Of a stretch of 24,521 nt of DNA, positions 9,627 through 20,165 are shown piece by piece. The notes under the pieces were generated by a model that saw nothing but the letters and a program-made list of their open reading frames with translations, did no database searches and was not told where the DNA came from. The position numbers were made by a program, and so were the translations under genes. The DNA is from Gracilariopsis chorda (taxonomy: Eukaryota; Rhodophyta; Florideophyceae; Gracilariales; Gracilariaceae). Location of the stretch: the NCBI GenBank assembly GCA_003194525.1, contig NBIV01000490.1:1-24521 (forward strand), read 5' to 3'. Each line of letters opens with the position of its first letter. The stretch's first letter is position 1.

Positions 9627-11723
9627 ATGTCGAGAAATCCCTCGGATGCGGAGCCAGTGGTTACGGGTAGTCACTCCCGCGACAACGCGGACACATCCGA
9701 AGTTCGGTTCGTACCTCGTATACCTATACAGAAAAGTTTCAGCCGTGCTGGCGCCGCTTCATTGCGATCCGGCTATTGCCGCACTGCCCCAAGCACCCCA
9801 GCCTGCTCCCGCTGTCGCGGATTCAAGCCCCCGTGGAACGGGCGATAACACCCCTCAGGGGACTTCCCTGGAATCCCAAATCTGCGCTCTGTGGACCGCC
9901 CATGACACCCTTGTAGGGGAACTAAAATTCCTCCAAGAGGTGGTCTTGGCAACCCCCGTAAAGGGGGTTGCCGAGGAACTCCGTATTTCACGGTCTGACG
10001 TCAACTCCGTGTTGGAGAGTTTGGGACAACCCACCACCTTCATCGAAGGAGTTGAAGCCCGATTTGATCGGATTGGTGCCCCCTGGAGACACTGGAGCAG
10101 CTCGTCCTCATGAAAAAAACCATCCCCGGATGATCCAGTAAACGAGGCATCGCACAACGACCAGCTTGCTGGGAAGAAGAAACGCCGTCATCGACGGAAA
10201 CACCACCGAAAATATTCGGACTCCGATTCTTCGACATCGTCGGACTCATCCCGAAACCATTCGGTTAGCTCGAGCTCCTCGGAATCCGACTCGGAGGACG
10301 AGAAGCGAGGCTACTCCTCCCACTCGTAGCGGTCATCGGCCACTGAAGGTGTGGTCCGAACCCGCCAGAAGGGGAGAAAACGCCCCGGTCTCCGGAATTG
10401 AAACCGACAAACCCGGATTACCGGAAGCTTTTATCATACCGGTACTACCGGCTCGAAGATTCGTCACTTGGACGTACGCCCCGTGGTACGGGAAATGTGC
10501 GAGAATGCATTAAGCGAATGCAGCTCTCGCTCCGCAACCAGTATTTTACTGGAGAGGACCCAGTCCTAGTACTGGATTTCCTATCCCGCTTTGTAGCGGA
10601 GGCCCATATCCTCGGTATGAATGAGGGACAAGCCTATTTGGCTTTACCGTATTTCTTACGGGGAGTGGCGGAGGACCAATACACCTCTGTCAGAGGATCT
10701 TCTCGCGCCTCCGAGGGAGGATTTACTTGCTGGCCGGAGGCTGTGCAGTATCTTCTGCGCTTCTACGCCACCAACACCGCTATTCAGCAGGCTATCCTCG
10801 CTTTGCGAGATACACGCCAGCGTGCTGGAGAGACCGAGACCGATTAATCGTTGCGCCTTAACAAGGCTTTCCACAGATGTGGTAACGTGTACCCCGCTGA
10901 GGAGCGCAGTACCATGTTCATCGATGGTCTTGACCCTGCAATCCGGAGCTTAGTTACCCGTTATCGGGAGGAAAAGCGGAGGATCACCTATCTCGAGCTG
11001 GTCCAACACGCTCGAGCGGAAGGGGATGCACTTCGTGCAAGAACTCCGAACAATCGGTCTAAATCCGCCAAGGCGTTGATGATAGAGAGTGACTCCTGAT
11101 CGCTCCCACTCACTGCGGTTGGGAACCCTAGAAAGGGATTTGATACCGTGCATTTAGTGCAGGGGGATGGTGTGTCGATTCAAACCACCGATTTACCGTC
11201 AACGACGTTGATGACCCGTGATACGGGAACAGAAGATCCCGTTCTATACGGTGGTAACGGTCGGGTCCGACCCCAACGACTCCCGTTTTCAAACGGTCAA
11301 TCCCGTTATCAACGGCCTGGATAGACTGACACCCGCCCTACGGTTCGCTCCTCCGATACTCGGAATAATAATCCGCTTGTCGCGGTGCTGGCTCTCATTT
11401 GCCACCTTTGTTATGCCCATGGCCATACCTCGCCTCAGTGTATCTGCTCACTGAAGGATAGGGCCAAGGTGGTGGCAAACTACGAGGCCCTCACTCCAGA
11501 GGAGAAACGTTCCGTCCCGACGGCTTCCTACGTCCGTGCTAAAACGGACTTTTCCCATGCCCTACCACAGACCCCGCGTGCGCGGCAAGCTTCATACACC
11601 CCGATTCGGGAGATCGCGCAACCATCCGTTGCAACCCCCACTTATGCGGATAGAAACCCCCGTAAACGTGATGAAGCACTCGTTGTCGAGGAAACAAACC
11701 CACCGCCGAAGGCGGAAAACTAA
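9627..11723 (+). pseudogene. gag: gag: capsid-like region with CCHC zinc knuckle, broken
   Basis: The likely start is ATG 9627 (MSRNPSDAEPVV). The frame moves to frame 1 by about 9760, where a coiled region (SQICALWTAHDTLVGELKFL) begins. There are further frame changes at the C5 and A7 runs near 10079-10119, then a Ser/Asp/Lys-rich stretch. From about 10398 to 11723 the reading is in frame 3 without indels but with stops TAA 10845, TGA 11097 and TAG 11322. The capsid-like part (YFTGEDPVLVLDFLSRFV, AVQYLLRFYATN, TMFIDGLDPAIRSLV) resembles retrotransposon Gag. A nucleocapsid knuckle CHLCYAHGHTSPQC (11400-11441) fits CX2CX4HX4C. Gag packages element RNA in cytoplasmic particles. With three stops this copy cannot make full Gag. 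Confidence 0.85.
9948..9972. other. 10-bp perfect hairpin inside gag
   Basis: GGCAACCCCC (9948-9957) and GGGGGTTGCC (9963-9972) pair perfectly around the loop GTAAA. It is the strongest of the many small hairpins in the internal region and lies in the coding part of gag, about 320 bases after the proposed start. Its place near the 5' end of the genomic RNA would suit a packaging or dimerisation signal, but that is inference. Confidence 0.85.
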
Positions 11724-11857
11724 CTGATGGAGTCTCCCCTTTGGGAGAGGCATCCTCGAACCAGAGGCTGTTGGCGCCCGAGGCGTCCCCACCTCGCTCC
11801 CTATTGAAAGTCTTCTAGAGGAAAGACACCGCTGACGCAGACTCTGCGCACGTCGGT

Positions 11858-12219
11858 GTGTTGCGTCGCCCATGGATACGGAGTAAAAATCCCTGGATTC
11901 CCGGTAGAGTCTTGGTCTTGGCCAATCGCAATTATAAGGTCTATGCTGACGTTGGCCTTGATCCCCAGTTTATGGTGAGGTTTCTCACCGTCCTGGATGC
12001 AGGTGTAGGTCCCAACTTTGTTGTGGAATCATTGTTACCCCCGCTTGTGCGGTCTCGTATCTGCTCTCACGCGGTCCCCGAAATTTCGGATGCGAAAAAC
12101 AATCCGTTAAAAACGTGGGGCACAGTAAACGCGTCGTGAGACTTGGTACCTCCGTGGTGAAGTTGGACTTCATCGTTTGCCGTTCATTGGCAGCACCAGG
12201 CATACTGGGATGTGATTAA
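11858..12219 (+). pseudogene. Retropepsin-like aspartic protease, broken
   Basis: Frame 2 (11858-12139) contains YKVYADVGLDPQFMVRFLTV followed by LDAGVGPNFV, which aligns with the active-site region of gypsy proteases (usually D-S/T-G-A/S). The Asp codon is 11996-11998, and the next residue is Ala (GCA) instead of Ser or Thr. The reading passes to frame 1 near 12127, where VKLDFIVCRSLAAPGILGCD is the C-terminal Gly-Cys-Asp signature region. It then meets TAA at 12217-12219, with family-like sequence (CDRFFDAIRPRL) continuing in frame. The enzyme would cut the Gag-Pol polyprotein. The Ala in the motif, the frame change and the stop suggest it is dead. Confidence 0.72.
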
Positions 12220-14270
12220 TGCGACAGATTTTTCGACGCAATCAGGCCCCGCCTCAGGCGTGTAGAACTTGACGATGGATCGCAGGTTCCGATTGTTCGC
12301 CGCTCGCTAAAGCGGTCCTCTCGGAAACAAGTCCCGCTCCCTGCTGCGCAGGAACCACCGCCCGCGTCCCGCGAGTCCACCAAGCTCCGCGTCGCTGCCT
12401 CGGTTTCTATACCGGCTGAGTCCCAAGTCTGGGTACAGGTAAATTCCCGTCAACATGGTCTTCGGGTTATACAACCCCTCGCCTCGTTGTACGAGAAATC
12501 CCAGCTGGCGCTGGCTAATGGAATTGTCTCCATTTCCCCGGATGTTCCTTTCCGGATATTGGTTGCCAACCTTGGCAAACACCCCCAGTATCTGGTCAAA
12601 CACCAAGTAATTGGGAGTGTTTCCCCCCATCCTATGGGAATGCTGCCAACGAAGATGACAGCCGCCGATGTACTCGGAGTTACCACCTCTTCTGAGGAGT
12701 TCACCCCGCCGTCCGAAGACTTCAAGTCTAAGGAGGGGGAGGAAACCGCTACTTCAGCGTCGAACATACCGAGTAACTCGGAATTGCGAACCACACCTGT
12801 TCCACAGGACAATGCTCCATCGAGCAATGACCGGATTGATCCGGAAAAAGCACTTGAAGCGCTGGACTTCAGCCACGTGCCAGAGTCGCACCGCGACAAA
12901 CTCCGTACTATGTTACGGGAATTCACCACAATGTGGGATGGCTCGCTTGGCTCGCTTGATGCAACGGAACACCGGATCGATTTAATCCCCGGTGCGCGAC
13001 CGGTTGCACAACCCCCTTACAGGGCAGGTCCGAAAGCTCGGGAAGAGGAGCAGTCCCAGGTGGACAAGATGCTCCGCGCAGGTGTGATTGAGCCCGCTCA
13101 ATCGCCCTGGGCATCCCCAGTTGTACTGGCTTTAAAGGCTGACGGAACCTGGAGGTTCTGTGTCGACTACCGCCGGCTCAATGCCGTGACTGTTAGGGAC
13201 ACGTACCCCATCCCTCGTATGGACGAGTGCATTGACTCCCTTGGAGATGCCACCGTGTTCACGGCCCTTGATGCCAATTGGGGATATTGGCAAGTACCTG
13301 TCAGACAGGAGGATCGCGACAAAACCGCATTCACCTGCCATGCAGGAACGTACCGCTTCAAGCGGATGCCATTTGGGTTAACCAACGCCCCCGCCACCTT
13401 TCAGCGTGCAGTAGATATTCTACTCAACCGCTTTAAATGGCGGAGTTGTCTGGTCTACCTTGATGATATTATCATCTTCTCCAACTCGTTGGACGACCAT
13501 CTCACTCACGTCCGAGACGTGCTGACCGTACTCCGCGATGCGGGAATTACCCTCAAGTTGAGGAAATGCGAGTTTTTCACAGATACTGTGAAGTATCTGG
13601 GTCACATTATCCGTCCTGGACGGTTAGCGATCGAGAAAGCTCGAGTCAAATCCCTCGTTGAGGCGAAAGAACCCCGTACTCAAACGGAACTGCGCTCCTT
13701 TCTGGGGCTGGTCAACGTCTATCGACGGTTTATCCCGAACTTTTCGGATACTGCAGCGCCCCTGAACGCGTTTTTGCGAAAGGGGAACCCCCCAAAACTG
13801 GGAACATTTACGCCCGAGCAATCGGAAGCCTTTAACTCCTTGAAGGAGGCTGTCACATCAGCACCAATCCTACATCTCCCAAAACTTGGGTTGCCATACT
13901 CCGTAGATACGGACTCGAGCGACTACCAAGTCGGGTGTGCTCTTTTTCAAACCACCCCGAGGGCGAAGGACACCCAATTGGTTATTGGTCGCGCTCGCTC
14001 AATGTCCATGAGCGGAACTACTCCGTATCGGAGAAAGAGTGCCTCGCCGTCGTATGGGCGATGACCACTCTGCGCCCCTACCTTATGGGAGTCCATTTCA
14101 CCGTGTACACGGATCATTCCTCACTGAGGTGGTTAATGAATATCTCCGACCCGTCGGGACGCCTCATGCGCTGGAGACTCCGCCTCGCGGAATATGACTT
14201 CCAAGTCATTTATAAAAAGGGCGCGCAGAACATCCAAGCCGACGCTCTGTCGCGTTTACCCACAAGTGGG
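12220..14270 (+). pseudogene. pol: Reverse transcriptase and RNase H, frame change in RNase H
   Basis: Frame 1 is open from 12220 to 14064. RT motifs occur in order: SPWASPVVLALKADGTWRFC, FTALDANWGYWQV (first catalytic Asp), FKRMPFGLTNAPATFQ, and YLDDIIIFS (13456-13482, catalytic DD), followed by the connection (LGHIIRPGRL, LRSFLGLVNVYRRFI). RNase H starts at PYSVDTDSSDYQVGCALFQ. At a T5 run (13943-13947) homology moves to frame 3, giving HPIGYWSRSLN, YSVSEKECLAVVWA and FTVYTDHSSLRWL. These copy element RNA into DNA and remove the RNA strand. All catalytic RT residues seen are intact. The shift lies mid-domain, so it is a mutation or read error and not a regulated gag/pol shift. Confidence 0.93.
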
Positions 14271-15670
14271 GAGGCACTCCCAACGGAGGATGATGAAGTC
14301 CCATGTTTCATGGCAATGGACCCGGATGATCCGGAATGGGCCGTCGAGGCTGAGCCAGAAAACTGGGACGAAGATGCTGACTTCGACTACCTACTCGCAT
14401 CGCGAGATGATTCTGAGAAACCCATACCGGGAAATTATGTACCGGTTGAGACCGAGGAAATGATCCGAGAACAATTCGGGGACCCCTTCTGTACAAGGAT
14501 ACGTGCACGCCTCAACGGCGGAGAGAACCTCCCCTTCGGGGTGAACGACATTGGTTACCTCGTGAGGACCGTCGAGGCTACCCCACAAGTTGTGGTACCG
14601 CACACGCTACAGAAGCGGATATTGCACCTTTCGCATTACCCGAAACTCGGGGGACACTCCGGTGGGAGGAAGCTTTATCTAACCCTTCGCAGGGATTTCT
14701 ACTGGCCCGCCATGGCGGTTGATTGCTACGCTACGGTGCGGTTTTGCACGCAATGCGCGAAGAACCGGGTCAAACTCCGGAAGCACTCCAAACGGATGAA
14801 GCTATTCCCCACCAGGGCGCCGCTCGAGTTTGTCGCAATTGACATTCTCGGACCATTGCTCTCTACCAGGAGAGGCAACAAGTTCCTACTCGTTATTACG
14901 GACAGGTTCTCGAAATTAGTTCGGACAGTCCCTCTAAAGAGGATTACCGCCTACACGGTCGCTCACGCCTTTGTGCGGCATTGGGTGTTTGCCTACGGAC
15001 CTCCTTTGGAGCTACTTTCCGACAACGGGAAACAGTTCGCATCGCGATTTTTCCAGGACGTCTGTCGGATACTGGACGTGAAGAATCTCTTCACGACCAC
15101 GTATCATCCCCAGTCTAATGGGCAGGTCGAGCGTTTCAACCGGACAATGCTCGCAGCTCTCCGTGCTTACACGGCTGACCACCCCAAGACTTGGGATATC
15201 TACACGGATGCCGTGACCTTTGCGTACAATACGCAGGTACACCGGACTACCGGAATATCCCCTTTCGAGTTGGTCCTTTCACGGACACCCCCGCCAATGG
15301 CGTTGGAATCTCAACCTACGTTGGACGCGTTCCCTTCTGTGAAGGATTACCGCCAGAAGTGGAAAGCATGGCTGACCAAGCTGGTACCCGCAGCGCGGAA
15401 GGCGATGGACCACGCCCAAGCCGTCTACAAACGGAATTTCGATGCTCGCTTGCGAGGAGGCAAACCGGAACAGATCAACTCCGGGGACTTCGTATTCGTC
15501 CGCAAGGAGTACTACAACCCTGAAAGGGAGAAGCACCATAAGCTCTCGCCTGTGGCGGATGGTCCTTTCAAGGTTATCTCCGTCACGACGGACACAGTGG
15601 TTGTGGAAATGGGTGACGCGCATGAGCGGTTATCTCGCGATCGCATCGTGCTAGCTCCGCCACCCTCGAC
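14271..15670 (+). CDS. pol: Integrase domain of pol (zinc finger, D,D-35-E core, GPF)
   Basis: Open in frame 3 as part of the run 13935-16625. The zinc finger is H-x6-H-x29-C-x2-C (codons at 14634, 14655, 14745, 14754). The catalytic core has Asp at 14841 (AIDILGP), Asp at 15021 (LLSDNGKQF) and Glu at 15129 (SNGQVERFNRT), giving exactly 35 residues between the second Asp and the Glu, as in active integrases. A GPF motif (VADGPFKVISV) at about 15558 marks the C-terminal DNA-binding module. Integrase joins element DNA to host chromatin. This is the best preserved domain of the element: no stop or frame change is seen from RNase H to the tail. It still depends on an upstream polyprotein that is broken. 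Confidence 0.93.
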
Positions 15671-17367
15671 TGAGGCTGCACCAGCTACGCTGGACCCTAC
15701 GCTGGAATATGGCTCTGCATCCGATACATCGGTGGTGAGACGGCCTACCGTGTTACCACACCCCTCCCGGGGACTCTCAGACGTACCGACCCTGTCGGAC
15801 TCACCGGCTCAGCCGGGTAATTCGGGCCTCTCTGTGCCCGCCCCTATGGCGCGAGTCTACACCCGCCAGGCGGGGCATGTTATCCCTTATGCCGCCGCTC
15901 CGTCTCAGGAGGGGGAGGAGAACGCTCGTTTTCGAGGAATGAGATCGCCGTCGCAACGGGAAACACGCCGTACCATACGGACAACTGACCGTGGAGCACG
16001 GAGTATCTCACGCGACACTAATCCCCCGTCCTCGGGCAGCGCTGTGCAACAGGAACCAGACGCGCAGGTCCCGCAAAGGCGGCAAATACACCGTGTTACA
16101 CGGGAAGCTGAAACGCAGCTACCGCACACCCCTGTCAGGGAAGGATCCCCGATACGGGAGTACGGCGACAATCGCCCTCAATCCCCTGAGCAGGGAGATG
16201 CCTCAAAGCCGCCATTGGCGGAAGTCCCCGCGGAAGCGGTTCAATCAGGTCGCTCAGACCCGCGCCCCGCGGAGAAGAGGCGCCCAGATACACCAGCGCC
16301 GCTGGGAAATACCCACACCCCTATCGGGGAAAAGGGTAGCCAAGCCGCATCCGAAGCTTCAGGCCCTGGCGCGCAGCGCTCGGAAACGCTCCCCGTCGCA
16401 GACGGAATCGAAGCCCCCGTTCCGGGGAATAATTTGCGCCAACCACCGCAACGCTGCGGCGAAAGAACCGAGGAACTCGGGAAAAACGCGCGCCATCGCA
16501 CGCTCGAAACCGGTCGTACCGGACGCTGCTCCTCCTCATGGAGACGGTGCACCGCATTTAGCGGCCAGGCCCCTGAAAAGGGTGTCATCGGCACCTGCCC
16601 GGCACCCCCCAAAGGGGAATTTTGACCAAAATACCGGTGTACCGGAGTTAGCCTTAGGCAACCCCCCAGTAGCCGGGGACACCACGGCGTCGCCGGAACG
16701 TACGGTGCAGAGCGCTCGTGCGCCTGGCAGGGAGGCGGTTTGCCATCCAACCACCGTGTCGCACGGGACCCCCCAGGGGATCGTGGAAACGCCGATTCCG
16801 CAGGAGCGGTCATCTTCCCGCAAACTCGCGGTTCGTGAGTTCAACTGCGAATGCGGAGTTCAATTCCCCCGCCGGTTGGCGGTTCGCCTGACCTACCGTG
16901 AAGACGGGAACAACGACACCCCAATGGGGAATGACTTGCCGGGGAAAACCGTGACACCACATACCCTCTTGAGGGATATTTTCCCGCATGAGCAGCGGCC
17001 ACTAGGACAGCGCACGGCAACGTCGGAGTTATCGCCGAACACCCTGCTAAGGGACATTATACCGCACCGCGGACAACCCTCGCAAGGGAGTACAACCACC
17101 ACCCGGCACGCCCGGCAGGTCTACGAACGAGAGTTCGTAGTAGACCGACTTGTCGGACACACCTGGGACCAGGATGGTATTCTACAATACCGCGTCCGCT
17201 GGTACGGGTACGACCCCAGTGGGGATACGTGGGAGCCAATTGAACATCTCCCACGGTCGCAGATCGTGCGATACCACCGTCAAACGGGAACTGCAGCCCA
17301 GCCACGCTGGTTAATGCCCAAGTTGGGTAACGTTGCCGCGCGAGCGGAGGGCAATGAGAAAGGATAG
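15671..17367 (+). pseudogene. Pol C-terminal tail with chromodomain, in a shifted frame
   Basis: After integrase, frame 3 continues as a Pro/Ser/Arg/Glu-rich tail to a stop at 16623-16625. Frame 1 is open from 15991 to 17367 and ends with a chromodomain (17122-17283): YEREFVVDRLVGHTWDQDG, then LQYRVRWYGYDPSGDTWEP and IEHLPRSQIVRYH. The aromatic and WEP signatures that bind methylated histone tails are present. Chromodomains in chromoviruses guide integration to heterochromatin. Both frames are open for 635 bases, so the crossing point cannot be fixed; the composition of frame 3 matches the upstream tail up to about 16400. A one-base indel is the simplest reading. The tail of roughly 480 residues between integrase and chromodomain is unusually long. 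Confidence 0.8.
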
Positions 17368-17462
17368 CAAGGGAAAGTCCGCCTAAGACGCGGAATGCTA
17401 ATTGGAAATCACCGTTCTAAACGGGAAAGTTTATTCAGGGGAGCAGCTAGCTCCTCACGATA

Positions 17463-19305
17463 CTACACTACACTAACTGGCATAGCCAGGGAAAGAATAC
17501 CAGGAAAACTGGACAAAAGGAGCTCACTCTTCGCCGTTGCCCGGGGCGTAACCCCCAGCAAGGCGGTAGGCCAACGCGTCCGCCATGGTGGTGACATCCC
17601 CCGATACCTCGGCAGCGCTAAGACCGGCACCCGGAGGAAACGTGCGATGATTTCGTTTTCATTCGCCGTCACCCCGCTGGGGATAGAAGGTCCGGCACTT
17701 GCCGTTGAAGGGTCAGCAGCCGGCTCGGCCGGAGATACCCCCTCTGGGAAAGCTTCCGCGCTAGCGCCGGTTTCCTCTACGTCCATCTCCCCGGGTTCTT
17801 CCGGTTCGTTATCGACCATTGGGTCATCCCCGCCGTATGCGTGGTAGTAGTCGTCAGAATCGACGTACCCCACCGGGTGGTCTTCCGGCACGTGCCGGGG
17901 CGCATCGCGAAGTTCGCGCGCCTCCTCGGAGGAAATTTCCCGGAACTCCCAGGGGTCGAAGTAGATAAAATCACCCGCAAGGGCGGTGTTTCTACCCAGT
18001 CCCGGGCCACCGGTGTTACCGCTGCCGCCATCCAGACGACCGCTTTGCTCCAGCGGGACCTCACTCCAGCTAACGCTGTCGATGTACCCAAGTAATTGGA
18101 GGACCTCTTCATTGTTGGCCTGGCCCCCAAGGGGGATGCGAAGATCCAGGTTTCGGATCGCTGCCCGCACACGCGGTTGAAGGAACCAGAGACGATACTG
18201 GTCGTACGCCTCGTTGAGGATATAAGCCGCATTGCGGGCCGCCCACTCCGTAACCACTACGGACCACAACCCCGACCGGGATCCTGCATGAGCAGCGAAC
18301 CGAGGTACGTAAGTACCGGCGGAAGTTCTACGTAGCACCCCCGGCAGGCTTCATGGAAGCGCCACCACTCGGGAGTGCTACGTACCGACCCAGTCGGTGA
18401 GGCGGCGCAATCCGCTCTATCTCCACGTTCTGATACGGGATGAAATACCCGAATCGGGATCGCCAACGCCGCTCATAGCGGATGAAGTTCTGGAGGAAGT
18501 TTGACCGGTATTGCCGGGAAAGATACCTGAACTCCGCCCGAATGATCGGTCGCTCCCAACAAAGGGCCTCTTGCCGCGCTGCGGGGAAATTCCTCCAAGC
18601 GAGGGTCTCGAGGCGGGACAGGTTCTCGCCGTATCCAATCTCCCGCGAGTGCGGAAGTGGCTAATGTCGAAGCCAAACTCCGGTGGGACCGGTACATCGA
18701 ACGGAGCCCGGCTCTGCCGTTGGTACGCCATGCGCCGTCAGCGCGGTCTGCGCCGCAGCGACGGTCTCGCCCGAATTCCTTCGGAGGTGGTGACGCGGAA
18801 TCGCGATCCGGTGACGCCAATCCCACGATGTGGTAACTGCTCTGGGCAAATCCCCCGGAAGGGTGTCTGAGCCATCCGCATAAGCGGTGACCAATCCCTC
18901 ATTGAGGACGGCGACCGGGTGAAACCACGGGCAAGGCGCAGGCGCGACGCGTGATTCCGATTCATCGGGTTGAGCCCCACCAGGGTGTTGTAAGTTGGCC
19001 AGTTGGACACCGGAGTGGTCCCGGAGGACACCACCGAAGGTGGTAGTGCGAAGGATGGTCGGCTTCAGCAGCCGTATTCCCGGTTGTACCGGATTTCGAT
19101 CGCCCTGAGGCAGGGGAACTGACCGGAAACCGGTGGTGTATCGCCCGAGAAGTCTCGGAGGTTGGCTGTGGTTGTTGATGTTGTTGTCGTCGTTCATTTC
19201 TCCCTTGTCGAGGGTGGCTGTTGTTGTCGTTTGTGCACTTGAGGACTCTGGTGCAGAGGAATTTACCGGAGAACCGGAGACAAAGCACTTGCTTTTATCA
19301 CCCAT
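17463..19305 (-). pseudogene. Antisense coding-like region of unknown function between pol and 3' LTR
   Basis: Open stretches on the minus strand follow one another and look like one frame-broken gene. 19305-18661 starts MGDKSKCFVSGSPV and is rich in Ser/Thr/Asn, then Pro/Arg. Near 18731 the reading changes frame (RAPFDVPVPPEFGFDISH). An open frame from about 18650 to 18328 is rich in Arg and aromatics (FRYLSRQYRSNFLQNFIRYE, RRWRSRFGYFIPYQNVEIE). 18338-17463 contains WAARNAAYILNEAYDQYRLW and an acidic C-terminal half. No family is recognised. Antisense genes before the 3' LTR are known in plant Tat-lineage gypsy elements (Grande, RIRE2-like), but this element has a chromodomain. Protein-like composition across three frames suggests a once-real gene. 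Confidence 0.55.
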
Positions 19306-19350
19306 TTTCGTCTGGGAATCCTCCGCGTCCGCGGTCGTTTTCCCGTCTTA

Positions 19351-19360
19351 GGGGGGGATA
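19351..19360 (+). other. Polypurine tract
   Basis: GGGGGGGATA lies immediately before the TG of the 3' LTR, where plus-strand DNA synthesis is primed. Nine of the ten bases are purines. Confidence 0.8.
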
Positions 19361-20165
19361 TGAAGTGCAACGCCCTCAGGGAGGGATTCTTGGTACTTGA
19401 TTGTTTTCCCGATATTATCGGTTGTGTAGTGTGTATATGAAATACGCCCCACTACGGTGGGTATGGACACGTGGGACACGGTTTTGGGTCAATTGGCGGT
19501 TGGCCACAGTAGTGGATGTTGCCACGGAATGTGGAGTACTTTAGTTAATTTTATTTATTATTTTCACAGCCATTTCTGGGAAGCTAGTACTTAGTGCGAC
19601 GGCGCACTGCCGTCGCACCAGTAAACCTTCCCCAACAAGGGACCCCAACCTGGGGAATTGGCTCTGAGCTTTACCGCCTCCGCGTGTTCTCAACTCCTCC
19701 TTGGAGGGAAGCACCGTAGTGTACGGAAGTTCACCCCCCTTGCACATCTAAAGGAGACCATCATTGGGAGTACTAATTGTTCCAATCATATTGGTGTTTC
19801 GCCCTGTATAGGGAGTCCTGTCCACCGGCATCGCCGTATCTACTCGTCGCTCTCGCGACCCACTCGTCCTTCCTCTTTCCCCTTTTAGGGTAGCACCTCC
19901 CGCTATCCGCGGCCCTCGTGTGCGCATCCGCTCACACACCCCCACTTACGTGGAAACATACCTCTACTGAGGACCACACCCCGCTCACGCGGATACCGAT
20001 TCTTCGCCTTCACCTCCCTGCGCGAGTCGCGACAGGGTGTCCCTGGTCTTACAAACCGGCTTCGCCGTGACACCTCTGGGAGGGCTCTACCCAACTGGGT
20101 TCACCTCGTGAGAGGAAGATCCCGGACGTCTTTCGGTTTTTTCCCCTTTGGGGCATTGCACCACA
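19361..20165 (+). repeat. 3' long terminal repeat
   Basis: It begins TGAAGTGCAAC and ends TTGCACCACA, like the 5' LTR, with substitutions and small indels throughout. Several small hairpins keep their stems while the loops differ from the 5' LTR: CCTC TACT GAGG (19961-19972), CCGC TCAC GCGG (19981-19992), CCCT GTAT AGGG (19802-19813) and CCCAC TACG GTGGG (19448-19461). The element abuts the MULE C-terminal coding sequence at 20166. Confidence 0.95.
19594..19618. other. 10-bp perfect hairpin in the 3' LTR
   Basis: The stem GTGCGACGGC/GCCGTCGCAC with loop GCACT is identical to the one at 8951-8975 in the 5' LTR. Confidence 0.85.

Larger units (their letters stand above)
8718..20165 (+). mobile_element. 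Ty3/gypsy chromovirus-like LTR retrotransposon, degenerate
   Basis: This is a complete but inactivated element of about 11.4 kb: LTRs of 804 and 805 bp, gag with one CCHC knuckle, then protease, reverse transcriptase, RNase H, integrase and chromodomain in the Ty3/gypsy order, and a 2-kb 3' region with an antisense coding-like segment. The chromodomain after integrase places it with the chromoviruses. The LTRs differ at about 20 of the first 310 positions and more in later parts, so it is not a recent insertion, or the LTRs have different histories. Gag has three in-frame stops and pol changes frame several times. The flanking bases (GTGAAC before, GTGGGT after) show no target-site duplication, and the left flank is the TPR gene while the right flank is the MULE. 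Confidence 0.93.

Noticed and set aside
12450..12929. 159-codon minus-strand open stretch opposite the start of RT
   Set aside because: It is a shadow of the sense frame, which has clear RT homology just downstream.
9900..13940. CRISPR-like array suggested by the regular short inverted repeats
   Set aside because: The hairpins have different sequences and lie in coding regions; there is no constant repeat with spacers.
13941..13950. Possible programmed frameshift at the T5 run where RNase H changes frame
   Set aside because: It lies in the middle of the RNase H fold, the heptamer is not a standard slippery site, and regulated shifts occur at gag/pol borders. A mutation or homopolymer read error is simpler.
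16241..16813. 190-codon open stretch on the minus strand opposite the pol tail
   Set aside because: It overlaps two open sense frames in a GC-rich, stop-poor stretch and shows no family signature.
20101..20165. Treating the C-terminal MULE reading frame as ending at 20101
   Set aside because: 20101-20165 is 3' LTR sequence, so those last codons are a chance extension.
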